From the NCBI RefSeq assembly GCF_902477725.1, contig NZ_CABSIF010000001.1, forward strand, positions 186,001-250,000: a stretch of DNA of 64,000 nt, written 5' to 3'. The DNA is from an uncultured Desulfovibrio sp. Its GTDB lineage: Bacteria; Desulfobacterota; Desulfovibrionia; Desulfovibrionales; Desulfovibrionaceae. Each line of letters opens with the position of its first letter. Within the stretch, counting starts at the first letter, position 1. Of the stretch, positions 51,262 to 60,010 are shown piece by piece. The position numbers and the translations under genes are program-made. The notes beneath the pieces were generated by a model. The model was given only the letters and a program-made list of their open reading frames with translations. It did not search any database and was not told where the DNA came from.

Positions 51262-53659
51262 ACGCCCCGCGCCATTTCCGCAGCCCTGGCGTCAGCACGG
51301 CGACCAGGGCTGCGCTGCCCCTGAGCGGCAGCCCGAAAGATCAAAAACGGCTGCCGTTCCGCTTTCTGCTGACGCGCCCAAGGGTGCGCCGCGCCGACAG
51401 GGCGCCAGAGCCTCCGCACACGCAGACAACAAGGCCGCGCCCACGCGCAAGCCGCCCTTTCCCGATCTGCTGCGAGAGAACGCGCAGCAACGCAAGGCTG
51501 TTGCCCCAGAATCACTGTGGGCGGACGCGCCGCAGGCAGACTCTGCCGGAGCGCAGCCCCAGGGCCGCTTGCGTCAGCCTCGTTTCGTGCCCATGAGCGC
51601 GGAAGAAATGCGCGCCCTTGGCTGGGATCAGCTTGATGTGCTGCTGATCAACGGCGATGCCTACGTTGACCATCCTTCGTTCGGCAACGTGCTGCTGGCC
51701 CGCTGGCTGATCCACCACGGTTTCCGTACCGGCATTGTGGCCCAGCCCGGCTGGGAAAATACTGACGATCTGCTCGTCATGGGCCGCCCGCGCCTGTTTG
51801 CCGGGGTGAGTGCCGGTGCGCTTGATTCTCTGCTGGCGCACTACACGGCCTTTCGCAAAAAACGCCACGACGATGCCTATACGCCCGGCGGCAAGGCGGG
51901 AGCGCGCCCCAACCGCGCGTGTCTGGTCTATGCCAACCTTGCCCGGCGAGCCTTTCCCGGCCTGCCCATCATTCTTGGCGGCATTGAGGCCAGCCTGCGC
52001 CGCGTTTCCCACTACGATTTCTGGACAGACTCCCTGCGCAAACCCATTCTTATGGATGCCAAGGCTGACCTGCTCATCTGGGGCATGGGCGAAAAGGCCA
52101 TTATCGAATGCGCCCAACGCCTGGACAGGGGCGAAGATATTCGCGGCATCCCCGGCACGGCCTGGATGAACAAGCTGGACGCTTCCGGGCAGCCGACCAA
52201 TCTGCCGCCGGCCCTTGAGGGTGAACCGTGGGTTGCCCTGCCCTCGCATGATGAAATTCTGGCGGACTCTTTCCAGTTGCTCAAACTGACGCAGGAACTG
52301 GAACGGCAGGTACACCGCCTTGACGCCTGGGCCTTTGAGCCAGTGGGCGACCGCGCCGTGGTGCTGGCCCGCCCGGCCCAGCCTCTCACCACCGAAGAAA
52401 TGGACGACCTCTACACTCTGCCTTTCACCCGGCTGGCGCACCCGCGCTACCGGGAGGCTATCCCAGCGGCAGAGATGATGCGTACCAGCATCACAAGCCA
52501 CAGGGGGTGCGGCGGGGGCTGTTCGTTCTGTTCTCTGGCTTTGCACCAGGGCAGGCGCATCAGTTCGCGCTCCGAGCAGTCCATCCTTGCCGAGGCGCGT
52601 CTGCTGGGGCAGCAGAACGTGGCTCGTGGCAAAGGCCCGGTGGCGATTTCAGATGTGGGCGGCCCCACCGCCAACATGTGGCAGGGGCACTGCGCGCTGG
52701 ACAGCCGCACTGCGCAGAACGATGACTCGGCCAAGCCACGAGTCAAAAGCGCCTGCCGCCGCACCAGTTGCTGCTTTCCCAGTGTGTGCAAATCCTTCAT
52801 CACGCCGCAGCGCAAACATGTGGAGCTGCTGCGCAAGGTGGCAGCCCTGCCGGAAGTTAAGCAGGCCCGCATAGCCAGCGGCGTGCGCGCCGACCTGGCC
52901 CTGCGCGATGCTGATGCCTTGGCGGCCTACACCGGCGAATTCACGGGCGGGCAGCTCAAGGTTGCGCCAGAGCACTGCGCACCCTCGGTGCTTGAGCTCA
53001 TGCGCAAGCCCTCGCTGGACGTGTTTGAGGCCTTTCTGGAGAGCTTTGTACGCCAAAGCCGCGCCGCAGGGCGGGAACAGTATGTGGTGCCGTATCTCAT
53101 GAGCGGCTTTCCAGGCTGTACGGATGAAAACATGCGCACCCTGTCGCACTGGCTGCGGCAACGGCACTGGAATCCGCAACAGACTCAATGTTTTATCCCC
53201 ACGCCCGGCACCATTGCCACGGCCATGTTTTATTGCGAGCGCGATGAGCTGGGTGAGCCGATTTATGTTGCCCGCACAGATGCCCAGCGCATGCGCCAGC
53301 ACTACATCCTCATGCCTGCCCCTGAGGATGGGGATGCCCCCCGGCGGCCCGGTTCGCGGCCCGGTGTCAGGCCAAGCACCCGACCCGGCTCACATGGTGA
53401 CGCTCGCAAACCTGAGGGAACCCGGCCCGACAAAGCTGGCAAGCCTCAGGACAGGGCAAGGCCCTCCCGTCGCCCGGAAGGGCTGATGGATGACAGGCCT
53501 GCACGGCGCGAGGATAGTGATCGCGGAGCAACACAAGGCAGACCGGGCAGGGGCGAAAGCCCGCAAAGGGGCAAAGACTCACGCTCGGGTTCTGATGATC
53601 GAAGCGCTGACCGCAACGGCAAACGAGGCGATGGACGGCGCGGCGGAAGACGCGCGTAA
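51251..53659 (+). CDS. ygiQ: YgiQ-family radical SAM protein with basic terminal extensions
   Basis: An 802-residue protein. The YgiQ core begins near residue 105 (LGWDQLDVLLINGDAYVDHPSFG) and includes the B12-binding-like N-terminal domain. The radical SAM cluster is C420-x3-C424-x2-C427 in RGCGGGCSFCS. The C-terminus (from about residue 690) is a long Arg/Gly/Pro/Asp-rich, disordered tail ending GDGRRGGRRA. The start at ATG 51251 overlaps the EF-hand gene by 11 bases and lacks a clear ribosome site. A later start near residue 107 would give a normal-length N-terminus, so the extension is uncertain. Function of the family is not established. Confidence 0.82.
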   Translation: MANKRPAPFPQPWRQHGDQGCAAPERQPERSKTAAVPLSADAPKGAPRRQGARASAHADNKAAPTRKPPFPDLLRENAQQRKAVAPESLWADAPQADSAGAQPQGRLRQPRFVPMSAEEMRALGWDQLDVLLINGDAYVDHPSFGNVLLARWLIHHGFRTGIVAQPGWENTDDLLVMGRPRLFAGVSAGALDSLLAHYTAFRKKRHDDAYTPGGKAGARPNRACLVYANLARRAFPGLPIILGGIEASLRRVSHYDFWTDSLRKPILMDAKADLLIWGMGEKAIIECAQRLDRGEDIRGIPGTAWMNKLDASGQPTNLPPALEGEPWVALPSHDEILADSFQLLKLTQELERQVHRLDAWAFEPVGDRAVVLARPAQPLTTEEMDDLYTLPFTRLAHPRYREAIPAAEMMRTSITSHRGCGGGCSFCSLALHQGRRISSRSEQSILAEARLLGQQNVARGKGPVAISDVGGPTANMWQGHCALDSRTAQNDDSAKPRVKSACRRTSCCFPSVCKSFITPQRKHVELLRKVAALPEVKQARIASGVRADLALRDADALAAYTGEFTGGQLKVAPEHCAPSVLELMRKPSLDVFEAFLESFVRQSRAAGREQYVVPYLMSGFPGCTDENMRTLSHWLRQRHWNPQQTQCFIPTPGTIATAMFYCERDELGEPIYVARTDAQRMRQHYILMPAPEDGDAPRRPGSRPGVRPSTRPGSHGDARKPEGTRPDKAGKPQDRARPSRRPEGLMDDRPARREDSDRGATQGRPGRGESPQRGKDSRSGSDDRSADRNGKRGDGRRGGRRA

Positions 53660-53692
53660 CTGTGCCAACAGGTGTTTCGCAAGGAGGCAACC

Positions 53693-53929
53693 ATGTCCCG
53701 CCCACTGACTTCAGAAGATGATCGGCTGACCCGTCTGGAAGAACTGACCTTTTTTCAGGAGGAACGCATCAAGGCACTTGATGCGGCGCTTACCGCTCAA
53801 CAGTTGCAACTGGACAAGCTGGAGCAGGATTTTTCCGATGCCACATCCGTGATCCGCCTGTTGCGCGAGAAACTTGGCGACCAGCCGGAAAATTCGCTGC
53901 CGCCCCACTCCATGCCCGAACGCTGGTAG
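53693..53929 (+). CDS. slyX: SlyX-family protein
   Basis: A 78-residue protein. ATG 53693 follows AAGGAGG. It is a heptad-patterned coiled coil (RLTRLEELTFFQEERIKALD) ending in the SlyX-typical PPHY/W-like tail (PPHSMPERW). SlyX proteins are small, widespread and of unknown function. It lies 33 bases after the radical SAM gene, so it is probably co-transcribed. Confidence 0.82.
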   Translation: MSRPLTSEDDRLTRLEELTFFQEERIKALDAALTAQQLQLDKLEQDFSDATSVIRLLREKLGDQPENSLPPHSMPERW

Positions 53930-54034
53930 CGGATGCGCCCGACGCGCAGTTTATAGCTGTTATAACTACCGAGGGCAGCAGACGCACACCGCCGCCAGCA
54001 AGACTTATATGCTCAGCGTATTAAGAACTGCAGC

Positions 54035-54069
54035 AAATAAAAAACCCGCCAATGGCGGGTTTTTTATTT
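54035..54069. terminator. Bidirectional Rho-independent terminator between slyX and qmoD
   Basis: A 16-bp stem (54035-54050 with 54054-54069, 3-base loop) with a GC core CCCGCC/GGCGGG and A-run/T-run ends works in both directions between convergent genes. Confidence 0.92.
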
Positions 54070-54120
54070 GTCTGAGGGTTCGGGGTAAGGCCCCAAACCC
54101 TCTCACAGACAGTCTTTGCT

Positions 54121-54840
54121 TTAAAAGCCGAAGCCGTCGTTGTTGGCGCCGGAAGTACCGAAGCCGAAATCATCCGGCACGGCGTTTTCTTCAGCAGCGG
54201 GGGCAGCTTCTTCACCGGCAGCGGCAGCGCCAGCGGCAACGCCGCCCACAACCATGCCTTTCAGGCCGTCCTTGATGGCGTCCTTGATGTTCATCATCAG
54301 TTCGTCATGGTTGATGGCGACCTTGCCCTGGAATTCGGCAACCTGCTTGCGCAGCCCGCCCATATCGGTGTTCATGGTCTTGATTTTGGCTTCAAGCTCA
54401 TCAACCTTCTTGGAAAGAGCGGCAGCGCGGGCTTCAGCGGGCTCCAGAGCGCGCACGCGGTCTTCAAGGGCCACGGCGGCGGCGGTCTGCGCAGCCATGC
54501 TGGCGTAGGTTTCGCCAAGGTAGTTCAGCACCTTGTCGCACAGGGCCTTGGTCAGGCCGTCCATGCAGGTGAGGGAAACATTGTCGCCAAGGGCGCTGCG
54601 GCCAGTGTTGACAAAGGCGTCCCAGGACTGACCTTCAACCCAGTTCAGGTCGGCAAACTTGGGGTACCAGCGGGCCAGCCATGCGGCGGCAAAGGGGCCA
54701 ACGGCCTTGGCGCAGGTATCACAGGCAACGGAACGACCGGCAACAAAACCGGCGATTTCCTTGACGTCTACGCCCTCCTTGCCCACAACCAGGGCAAGCA
54801 CGGACTCCACGGGAAAAACCTTACGAGATGTATCGGACAT
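54121..54840 (-). CDS. qmoD: QmoD-like protein, promoter-distal gene of the qmo operon
   Basis: A 239-residue soluble protein. ATG 54840 follows GGAGG at good spacing. An N-terminal domain (about 1-115) contains C-x2-C (CDTCAKAVG) and WYPKFADLNWVEG. A coiled coil (about 125-195) follows, then an Ala/Glu- and Gly/Phe-rich tail. Its position after qmoABC matches the hypothetical gene at the same place in Desulfovibrio vulgaris, reported to matter for sulfate reduction with qmoABC. Molecular role is unknown. The call rests mainly on position. Confidence 0.75.
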   Translation of the reverse strand: MSDTSRKVFPVESVLALVVGKEGVDVKEIAGFVAGRSVACDTCAKAVGPFAAAWLARWYPKFADLNWVEGQSWDAFVNTGRSALGDNVSLTCMDGLTKALCDKVLNYLGETYASMAAQTAAAVALEDRVRALEPAEARAAALSKKVDELEAKIKTMNTDMGGLRKQVAEFQGKVAINHDELMMNIKDAIKDGLKGMVVGGVAAGAAAAGEEAAPAAEENAVPDDFGFGTSGANNDGFGF

Positions 54841-54943
54841 GGCGGCCTCCTCCTCGGAGATCGTATTTATTTCAGAAAAGCTCACGGGGAACTGTGCGCA
54901 TCCTCAAGGGCGGCCCCCGGCGCAAGGCCAGGGGCCAACGCCG

Positions 54944-56125
54944 TTAGCTTCTGCCGTACATGCGGGCGTAAACCAGGGCCGCCGTGCGGTACACGAAGTG
55001 GCCAAGCTTAGACCAGGGCAGATACGCGAAAAGCATCCACACAAATACCAGGTGCAGGTAGTACACCAGGAAGGCTGGCACAACGACGTCCGCAAGGCGG
55101 AAGCACTGCGACAGCACACCGGTGACGGCCACCAGCCAGATGATGCCCAGCAGATACCAGTCGTGCCAGCTTGAACCCTGGAACTTGGGGTTGAGCATCA
55201 CGCGGCGGACAGTCAGGATGGCAAGACCGGCCAGCAGCATGAGCGCGCCCAGATTGGCCAGAATCTTCACCGGGAAGAGCAGCGGCATGGGCGTTTCAAT
55301 GTGGATGAGCGGAATAACCTTGCCGCCCCAGTGACCAACAGCCACAACCGCCGTAACAAAGGCCAGAATGGCGAAGCTGTAAACCAGCAGCATGTGGCCG
55401 AACTTACGGTTGGGGGTTTCCGTGCCGGTGGCGGGGCCGTCTTCGCAGTCGTCAAACTTGCGGTGGGTGATGACTTCATCCCACAGCACGTCCCACAAAT
55501 GCCAAACCCAGCACTTTTTCTTACCAATGACGGCCAGTGAGCCTTCAGGCTTGAACATGCCCCAAAGTTTCATGACGCCCCGCGCGATGATCAAGGCCGC
55601 GCCAAAGAAGGTGAGCATGAAGATGGGGTCGATGGTGTAGTCGCCGTAAAAAATCTGACCAAAAACAATGCGGCCATCGGCTGCGCGGGGGAACCACTGA
55701 CCGCCGTTGAAACCGGCGCGGATCCACCACACAAAGAGCCACAGCACAGCCGGGATGGCGAAGAGCACGGGCAGGCCAGCGGGCTTGCTCATGAGCTTGC
55801 CCACCACGGTGGGTTCGGTCAGTTCGCGGTAAATGACGTTGCGCGCTGCGCCCATGAGGTCCGCAGGCTTGGCGCCGCGCGGGCAAAGGTCGGAGCAGTT
55901 GCCGCAGTTGTGGCAGAGCCACAGGTCAACGTCGGCGCGCAGCTTGTCTTTAAGGCCCCAAGAAGCCCAGACCATTTCTTTGCGCGGATAAGGCGCATTG
56001 GCCGGAGCGAGAGGGCAGGCCACGGAGCAGGTGGCGCACTGGTAGCACTTCTTGAGGGATTCTCCCCCAGATTCTTCCAGCGCCCTGACAAACTCCATAT
56101 CAGGTTTGATTGTACATTGTGCCAT
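54944..56125 (-). CDS. qmoC: QmoC, membrane subunit of the quinone-interacting complex
   Basis: A 393-residue protein fusing an HdrC-like domain to a membrane cytochrome b. Two [4Fe-4S] motifs are C27-x2-C30-x2-C33-x3-C37-P and C71-x2-C74-x2-C77-x3-C81-P. About six membrane helices follow, with histidines suited to b-type haem. ATG 56125 is chosen because an ATG 9 bases earlier sits inside the AGGAGG ribosome site. It should link the menaquinone pool to QmoA/QmoB and on to APS reductase. The gap to qmoB is 13 bases. Confidence 0.92.
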   Translation of the reverse strand: MAQCTIKPDMEFVRALEESGGESLKKCYQCATCSVACPLAPANAPYPRKEMVWASWGLKDKLRADVDLWLCHNCGNCSDLCPRGAKPADLMGAARNVIYRELTEPTVVGKLMSKPAGLPVLFAIPAVLWLFVWWIRAGFNGGQWFPRAADGRIVFGQIFYGDYTIDPIFMLTFFGAALIIARGVMKLWGMFKPEGSLAVIGKKKCWVWHLWDVLWDEVITHRKFDDCEDGPATGTETPNRKFGHMLLVYSFAILAFVTAVVAVGHWGGKVIPLIHIETPMPLLFPVKILANLGALMLLAGLAILTVRRVMLNPKFQGSSWHDWYLLGIIWLVAVTGVLSQCFRLADVVVPAFLVYYLHLVFVWMLFAYLPWSKLGHFVYRTAALVYARMYGRS

Positions 56126-56138
56126 TGCTGCCATCCTC

Positions 56139-58403
56139 CTACATGCCCTTGAACGGGTTGGGGCCCATGGCCATGATGCGGTCAACAAAGCCGTCGATCA
56201 GGTCGGGTACCTTGTCGTATTCGTCAATGGCCACTTCAAGCTGTTCCACGCGTTCGGGCTGCACGCCAAGGCGGTTGAGCGTCTCGGCAATGTTTTCCTT
56301 GCGGCGGGAGCAGATTTCAGAGCCCTTCACAAAGTGGCACTGGTAGTCATCGCCATATTTGCAGCCCAGCAGCATAACGCCGTCGTAGCCCTTGCTCATG
56401 GCGTCAGACACCCAGATGGCGTTGACCGAGCCAAGGCAGCGCACCGGAATGATGCGGCAGTAGGGGCTCCAGGGCTTGTTGCGGGCACCGGCCATATCGA
56501 GCGCCGGGTAGGCGTCGTTTTCGCAGGCCAGAATCAGCACGCGGGGGCCGTCGGCTTTGAAGTCCTTGGGCACCTGCACTTCGCGGATCATGGAGCCGAT
56601 CTGGTCGATATTGTAGTTGGCGAAGGAGATAACGCGTTCCGGGCAAGCGCCAAAGCAGGTGCCGCAGCGGCGGCAACGTGCCGGATTGGGCTTGGGCGTA
56701 CCCTTTTCGTCGTCGTCCAGAGCGCCGAAGGGGCATTCTTCCGTGCAGCGCTTGCACTGGGTGCAACGCACAAAATTGAACACAGGGTAGGAAAGGTCGC
56801 CCGAACGGGGATGCACGGCAACGCCGTGACTGGCGGCTTCAATGCACTGCATGGCCTTGAGCACCGCGCCCTTGGCGTCTTCTTCGCAGGCGTCCATGGT
56901 CAGGGGCTGACGCACGCAACCCGCTGCGTACACGCCGGTGCGGCGCGTTTCGTAGGGGAAGCAGATGTAGTTGGAATCCGCAAAACCATCGAACAGGTTC
57001 AGATCCGGGAAGTCCGGGCCCTGGCGATAGTCAAAGCAGACGGTCACGTCCTTGGCCGTGGTGGGCACAAGGCCCGTGGGCAGCACAACCAGATCCACAT
57101 CCAGATCAAAATCCATACCCAGCAGGGTATTTTTGCAGCTCACAACCATATGGTCGCCAGCTTCGCGGATGTCGGTCACGTCGGCCTTGGTCATCATGAC
57201 GCCCAGGCGATCCTGCATCTTCTTGTAGAAGCGTTCAAGGATGCCGGGAACGGTCATGTCCTTATAGAGGATAAAGGTCTGACAGGTGTCATTGGTCTTT
57301 TCGCAGACCGTATTGGCAAGGCGGAGCATACCCACGCTGTTGACCGCGTTGGAATATGCAACATGGCGGAAGCTTTCGAGGTTGGCTTTTACAAAGCCTT
57401 TTTCTTCACCTTCCGCAGGCTTGGCAGCTTCGGCGGCTTCAGGAGCGGCTTCGGCTTCTTCAGCAGCCTTGCGCACGGCCTCTTCAGCCATGGTGGTGTC
57501 AAGCACAAAGGCTATGCGGCGGGCGTTCACCTGATCGGCCACCAGCATTTTGCCGAAGGTGGCGGCGTCCACAACCTTGGTACTCTGCCCAAGGCCCATG
57601 GAGGCAAGGTATTTCTGATCAAGGGGCACCCAGCCGGTTGCCAGCACCACAGCGCCCACTTCAATAGTCTGCGAACCTGAGGGAGTGGCAAAAGTGGCCT
57701 TGAACTCGCCGGGCTGGCCTTCCAACTTTTCCATGCGGGTGTTCAAGTGCACGGTGATCTTGCTGTTGCCAAGCACCTTGCTCGCCTTGTCGGCCACGTT
57801 GGTGGGCTGCTTGTCCGTCCACGGGGAGGCCAAGGGCGAACCCATGGGGATGTTGTTGGCAGCGCCGCCGAGCTTTTCGGCCTTTTCAACGAGCACAACT
57901 TCATACCCGGTTTCGGCAGCTTCAGCAGCTGCGGTAAGGCCCGTCCAGCCGCCGCCGATCACGAGCACCCTCGGCACGCCGGTAATGGCGGCAGAATCGG
58001 GCACTTCGCTCTTTTGCAGTTTGACCACGCCCATGTTCACATAGTCGCGGGCCATGAGCGCCAGCAGTTCGGGCGCGCCGTTGGCCGTGTCCACGGGAGT
58101 GTGGTCAGGATTTTTATAGGCCTGCACGCACTGTTCGCGCAGGTTTACGTGTTCCACCTGCACGGGCAGGCGGTAGATGTCCGCATCCACGCGGGGGGAA
58201 GCGCCGCACAGCAGCACGCCGTCCAGCCCCTGCGCTTCGATGTCGGCCTTGATTTCGCTCACGGCCAGGGCCAGCACAGGAACGACCTTGACTACGGGAA
58301 CAAGACTGCCCCACTTCTGGCTCGTCTGTTCGGCCAGAGCGGTCAGATCAAGCCCGCCGCCAATGTTCTGCTGGTCAAAATAGACGCCAATTTTACCCGA
58401 CAT
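56139..58403 (-). CDS. qmoB: QmoB, HdrA/MvhD-like flavoprotein of the Qmo complex
   Basis: A 754-residue cytoplasmic flavoprotein. The FAD-binding motif is VIGGGWTGLTAAAEAAE (near residue 150). Two ferredoxin motifs (CTQCKRCTEECP and CRRCGTCFGACP) lie near 550-600. The C-terminal part (from about 620) resembles MvhD, with LACENDAYPA and GCKYGDDYQCHF. An Ala/Glu-rich stretch of about 30 residues near 303-333 looks like an inserted flexible linker. It acts with QmoA in moving electrons from menaquinol to APS reductase. It begins 5 bases after the qmoA stop. Confidence 0.94.
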   Translation of the reverse strand: MSGKIGVYFDQQNIGGGLDLTALAEQTSQKWGSLVPVVKVVPVLALAVSEIKADIEAQGLDGVLLCGASPRVDADIYRLPVQVEHVNLREQCVQAYKNPDHTPVDTANGAPELLALMARDYVNMGVVKLQKSEVPDSAAITGVPRVLVIGGGWTGLTAAAEAAETGYEVVLVEKAEKLGGAANNIPMGSPLASPWTDKQPTNVADKASKVLGNSKITVHLNTRMEKLEGQPGEFKATFATPSGSQTIEVGAVVLATGWVPLDQKYLASMGLGQSTKVVDAATFGKMLVADQVNARRIAFVLDTTMAEEAVRKAAEEAEAAPEAAEAAKPAEGEEKGFVKANLESFRHVAYSNAVNSVGMLRLANTVCEKTNDTCQTFILYKDMTVPGILERFYKKMQDRLGVMMTKADVTDIREAGDHMVVSCKNTLLGMDFDLDVDLVVLPTGLVPTTAKDVTVCFDYRQGPDFPDLNLFDGFADSNYICFPYETRRTGVYAAGCVRQPLTMDACEEDAKGAVLKAMQCIEAASHGVAVHPRSGDLSYPVFNFVRCTQCKRCTEECPFGALDDDEKGTPKPNPARCRRCGTCFGACPERVISFANYNIDQIGSMIREVQVPKDFKADGPRVLILACENDAYPALDMAGARNKPWSPYCRIIPVRCLGSVNAIWVSDAMSKGYDGVMLLGCKYGDDYQCHFVKGSEICSRRKENIAETLNRLGVQPERVEQLEVAIDEYDKVPDLIDGFVDRIMAMGPNPFKGM

Positions 58404-58408
58404 GCCGC

Positions 58409-59644
58409 CTACCTCCCTTTCACCGTTTGTACCGCCTTCAGGGCGGCGGCTGTGCCGGACTGCGCCGAGCGCATCACATCAAGGGGCATGCGCGCGCAAC
58501 CAGCGGCGAAAATGCCGGCCTCTTCTCCGCCTGCAATAAAGCCGTCTTCGTCCAGCGGCAGGGGCAGGGGCGCATTTTCGCCAGCCAGCGAGGGCTGCAT
58601 GCCCGTGGCCAGCACAACAAGATCATAATCAAGGGTCATCTTTTCACCGCGCACGGCGTCTTCAGCCGTAATGCGCACCCTGTTGCCCTCAGCCTGCACG
58701 GCGTTGGCAACCTTGCCCTTGACGAACTTCACGTTGGGCAGCGCCTTGACCTTTTCCAGCACCTTCACATAACGGCCCGGGGCGCGCAGGTCGATGTAGT
58801 ACACCGTGATCTGCGTGTCGGGATTCTGCTCTGCAATGTACAGGCACTGCTTGAGCGTGGCCATACAGCAGATGTAGGAGCAGTAGTTCAGGTGGTTCTG
58901 GTCGCGGGAACCAGCGCACTGCACAAAGGCAACCTGGTGGGGAGCACGGCCATCGGAAGGACGGACAATGCGGCCACCGGTGGGGCCAAAGGGCGAAGCA
59001 AGGCGTTCAAGCTGCATGTTGGACACGCAGTTTTTCACGTTGCCCGCGCCAAGATTGGTCAGCTGGGTAACATCGTAGGGCTTCCAGCCTGTGGCAACGA
59101 CCACAGCGCCGACATTAAGATCAAGCTCGCGCTGCGGTTCATTCACATCAAGGAACTTGGCCCCGGCAACCCGTGCGCTGTCAGACTTGGAAAGCGCATC
59201 AAGGTCGAGCGTGTAGCGGCTGGGGAAGGCGAAAGGCATATCCTTGTGCAGGGCCTTGCGCGTGGCAAGACCAAGCTCGAATTCGCTTTCCACTTCGCCG
59301 GTCAGGCTGGAGGCCAGCAGGCTGAAATCGATGTTGTGCGGGGCGGTGTGACGGGGGCTGATGCGCACCTTCACCTTGTAATCGCCCTTTACACCCATAA
59401 ACCCGACTACTTCGGCCTGGGTGAAAAATTTTATGCGCGGGTTGTTCCTGATGCGCTGGAACTGAATTTCCAAGCCGCAGGAGGGGGGACAAAGTTTGGG
59501 AAAATACTTATTGAGCTGAGCCACGCGCCCACCAAGCCAGGGCGACTTTTCGACGATAAAGACGTCGTGGCCCAGTTCCGCCGCTTCAATGGCGGCTGTG
59601 AGGCCTGCAAAGCCGCCGCCCACGACGAGAATGGCATTGGACAT
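58409..59644 (-). CDS. qmoA: QmoA, HdrA-like flavoprotein of the Qmo complex
   Basis: A 411-residue flavoprotein. ATG 59644 (MSNAILVVGGGFAGLTAA) has GGAGG upstream; the open frame above it covers the intergenic region. The FAD motif is at the very N-terminus, the HdrA-like segment PKLCPPSCGLEIQ follows, and LATGMQPSLAGEN precedes the C-terminal FAD element. It is the first gene of qmoABCD and lies 366 bases after aprA. Confidence 0.93.
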   Translation of the reverse strand: MSNAILVVGGGFAGLTAAIEAAELGHDVFIVEKSPWLGGRVAQLNKYFPKLCPPSCGLEIQFQRIRNNPRIKFFTQAEVVGFMGVKGDYKVKVRISPRHTAPHNIDFSLLASSLTGEVESEFELGLATRKALHKDMPFAFPSRYTLDLDALSKSDSARVAGAKFLDVNEPQRELDLNVGAVVVATGWKPYDVTQLTNLGAGNVKNCVSNMQLERLASPFGPTGGRIVRPSDGRAPHQVAFVQCAGSRDQNHLNYCSYICCMATLKQCLYIAEQNPDTQITVYYIDLRAPGRYVKVLEKVKALPNVKFVKGKVANAVQAEGNRVRITAEDAVRGEKMTLDYDLVVLATGMQPSLAGENAPLPLPLDEDGFIAGGEEAGIFAAGCARMPLDVMRSAQSGTAAALKAVQTVKGR

Positions 59645-60010
59645 CCTGGATATCCTCCTGCGTTGTTGCATAGCGGCTGAAGAAGGAAAAGGACTCCCGC
59701 CGCGAAAAAAAAGGAGCGGCCCCGTGGCCGACCTCTGCGAGCGCCAGCGCACAAAACTGCCCGCACCACGCCCGCCGACAAAGGGGGCCTGCTGCCGGTC
59801 ATCCCCTTGCCGAACATTTGCCTTGTGCTGCGCACCTATGCCCAAACAATCGGCACACCAACAGGCTGGCACGAAAAACCGCTCTTTTTCCGGCAGGGGC
59901 TGTCCCGCCGCCGGCACGCGTTTTTCGCCGCTGCGGCCCCTGGCAAAGCCAGAGCTTGCAGCAGAGGGGGCGGCCTTGCGGCCGCCCCCATTTGGCATCA
60001 GTGCCGCCGA
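59645..60010. other. Intergenic region between aprA and qmoA
   Basis: It contains the aprBA terminator (59966-59989) and must contain the qmo promoter, but no confident -35/-10 pair was found. A frame open through this region is an upstream extension of qmoA without a ribosome site. Confidence 0.6.
59966..59989 (-). terminator. Hairpin ending the aprBA operon
   Basis: A perfect 10-bp GC stem (GGGGGCGGCC at 59966-59975 with 59980-59989) and a 4-base loop start 22 bases past the aprA stop. The tail has few Ts. Confidence 0.7.

Noticed and set aside
59645..59998. 118-residue extension of QmoA
   Set aside because: QmoA proteins begin at the FAD motif; ATG 59644 has GGAGG, while the extension covers the aprBA terminator.
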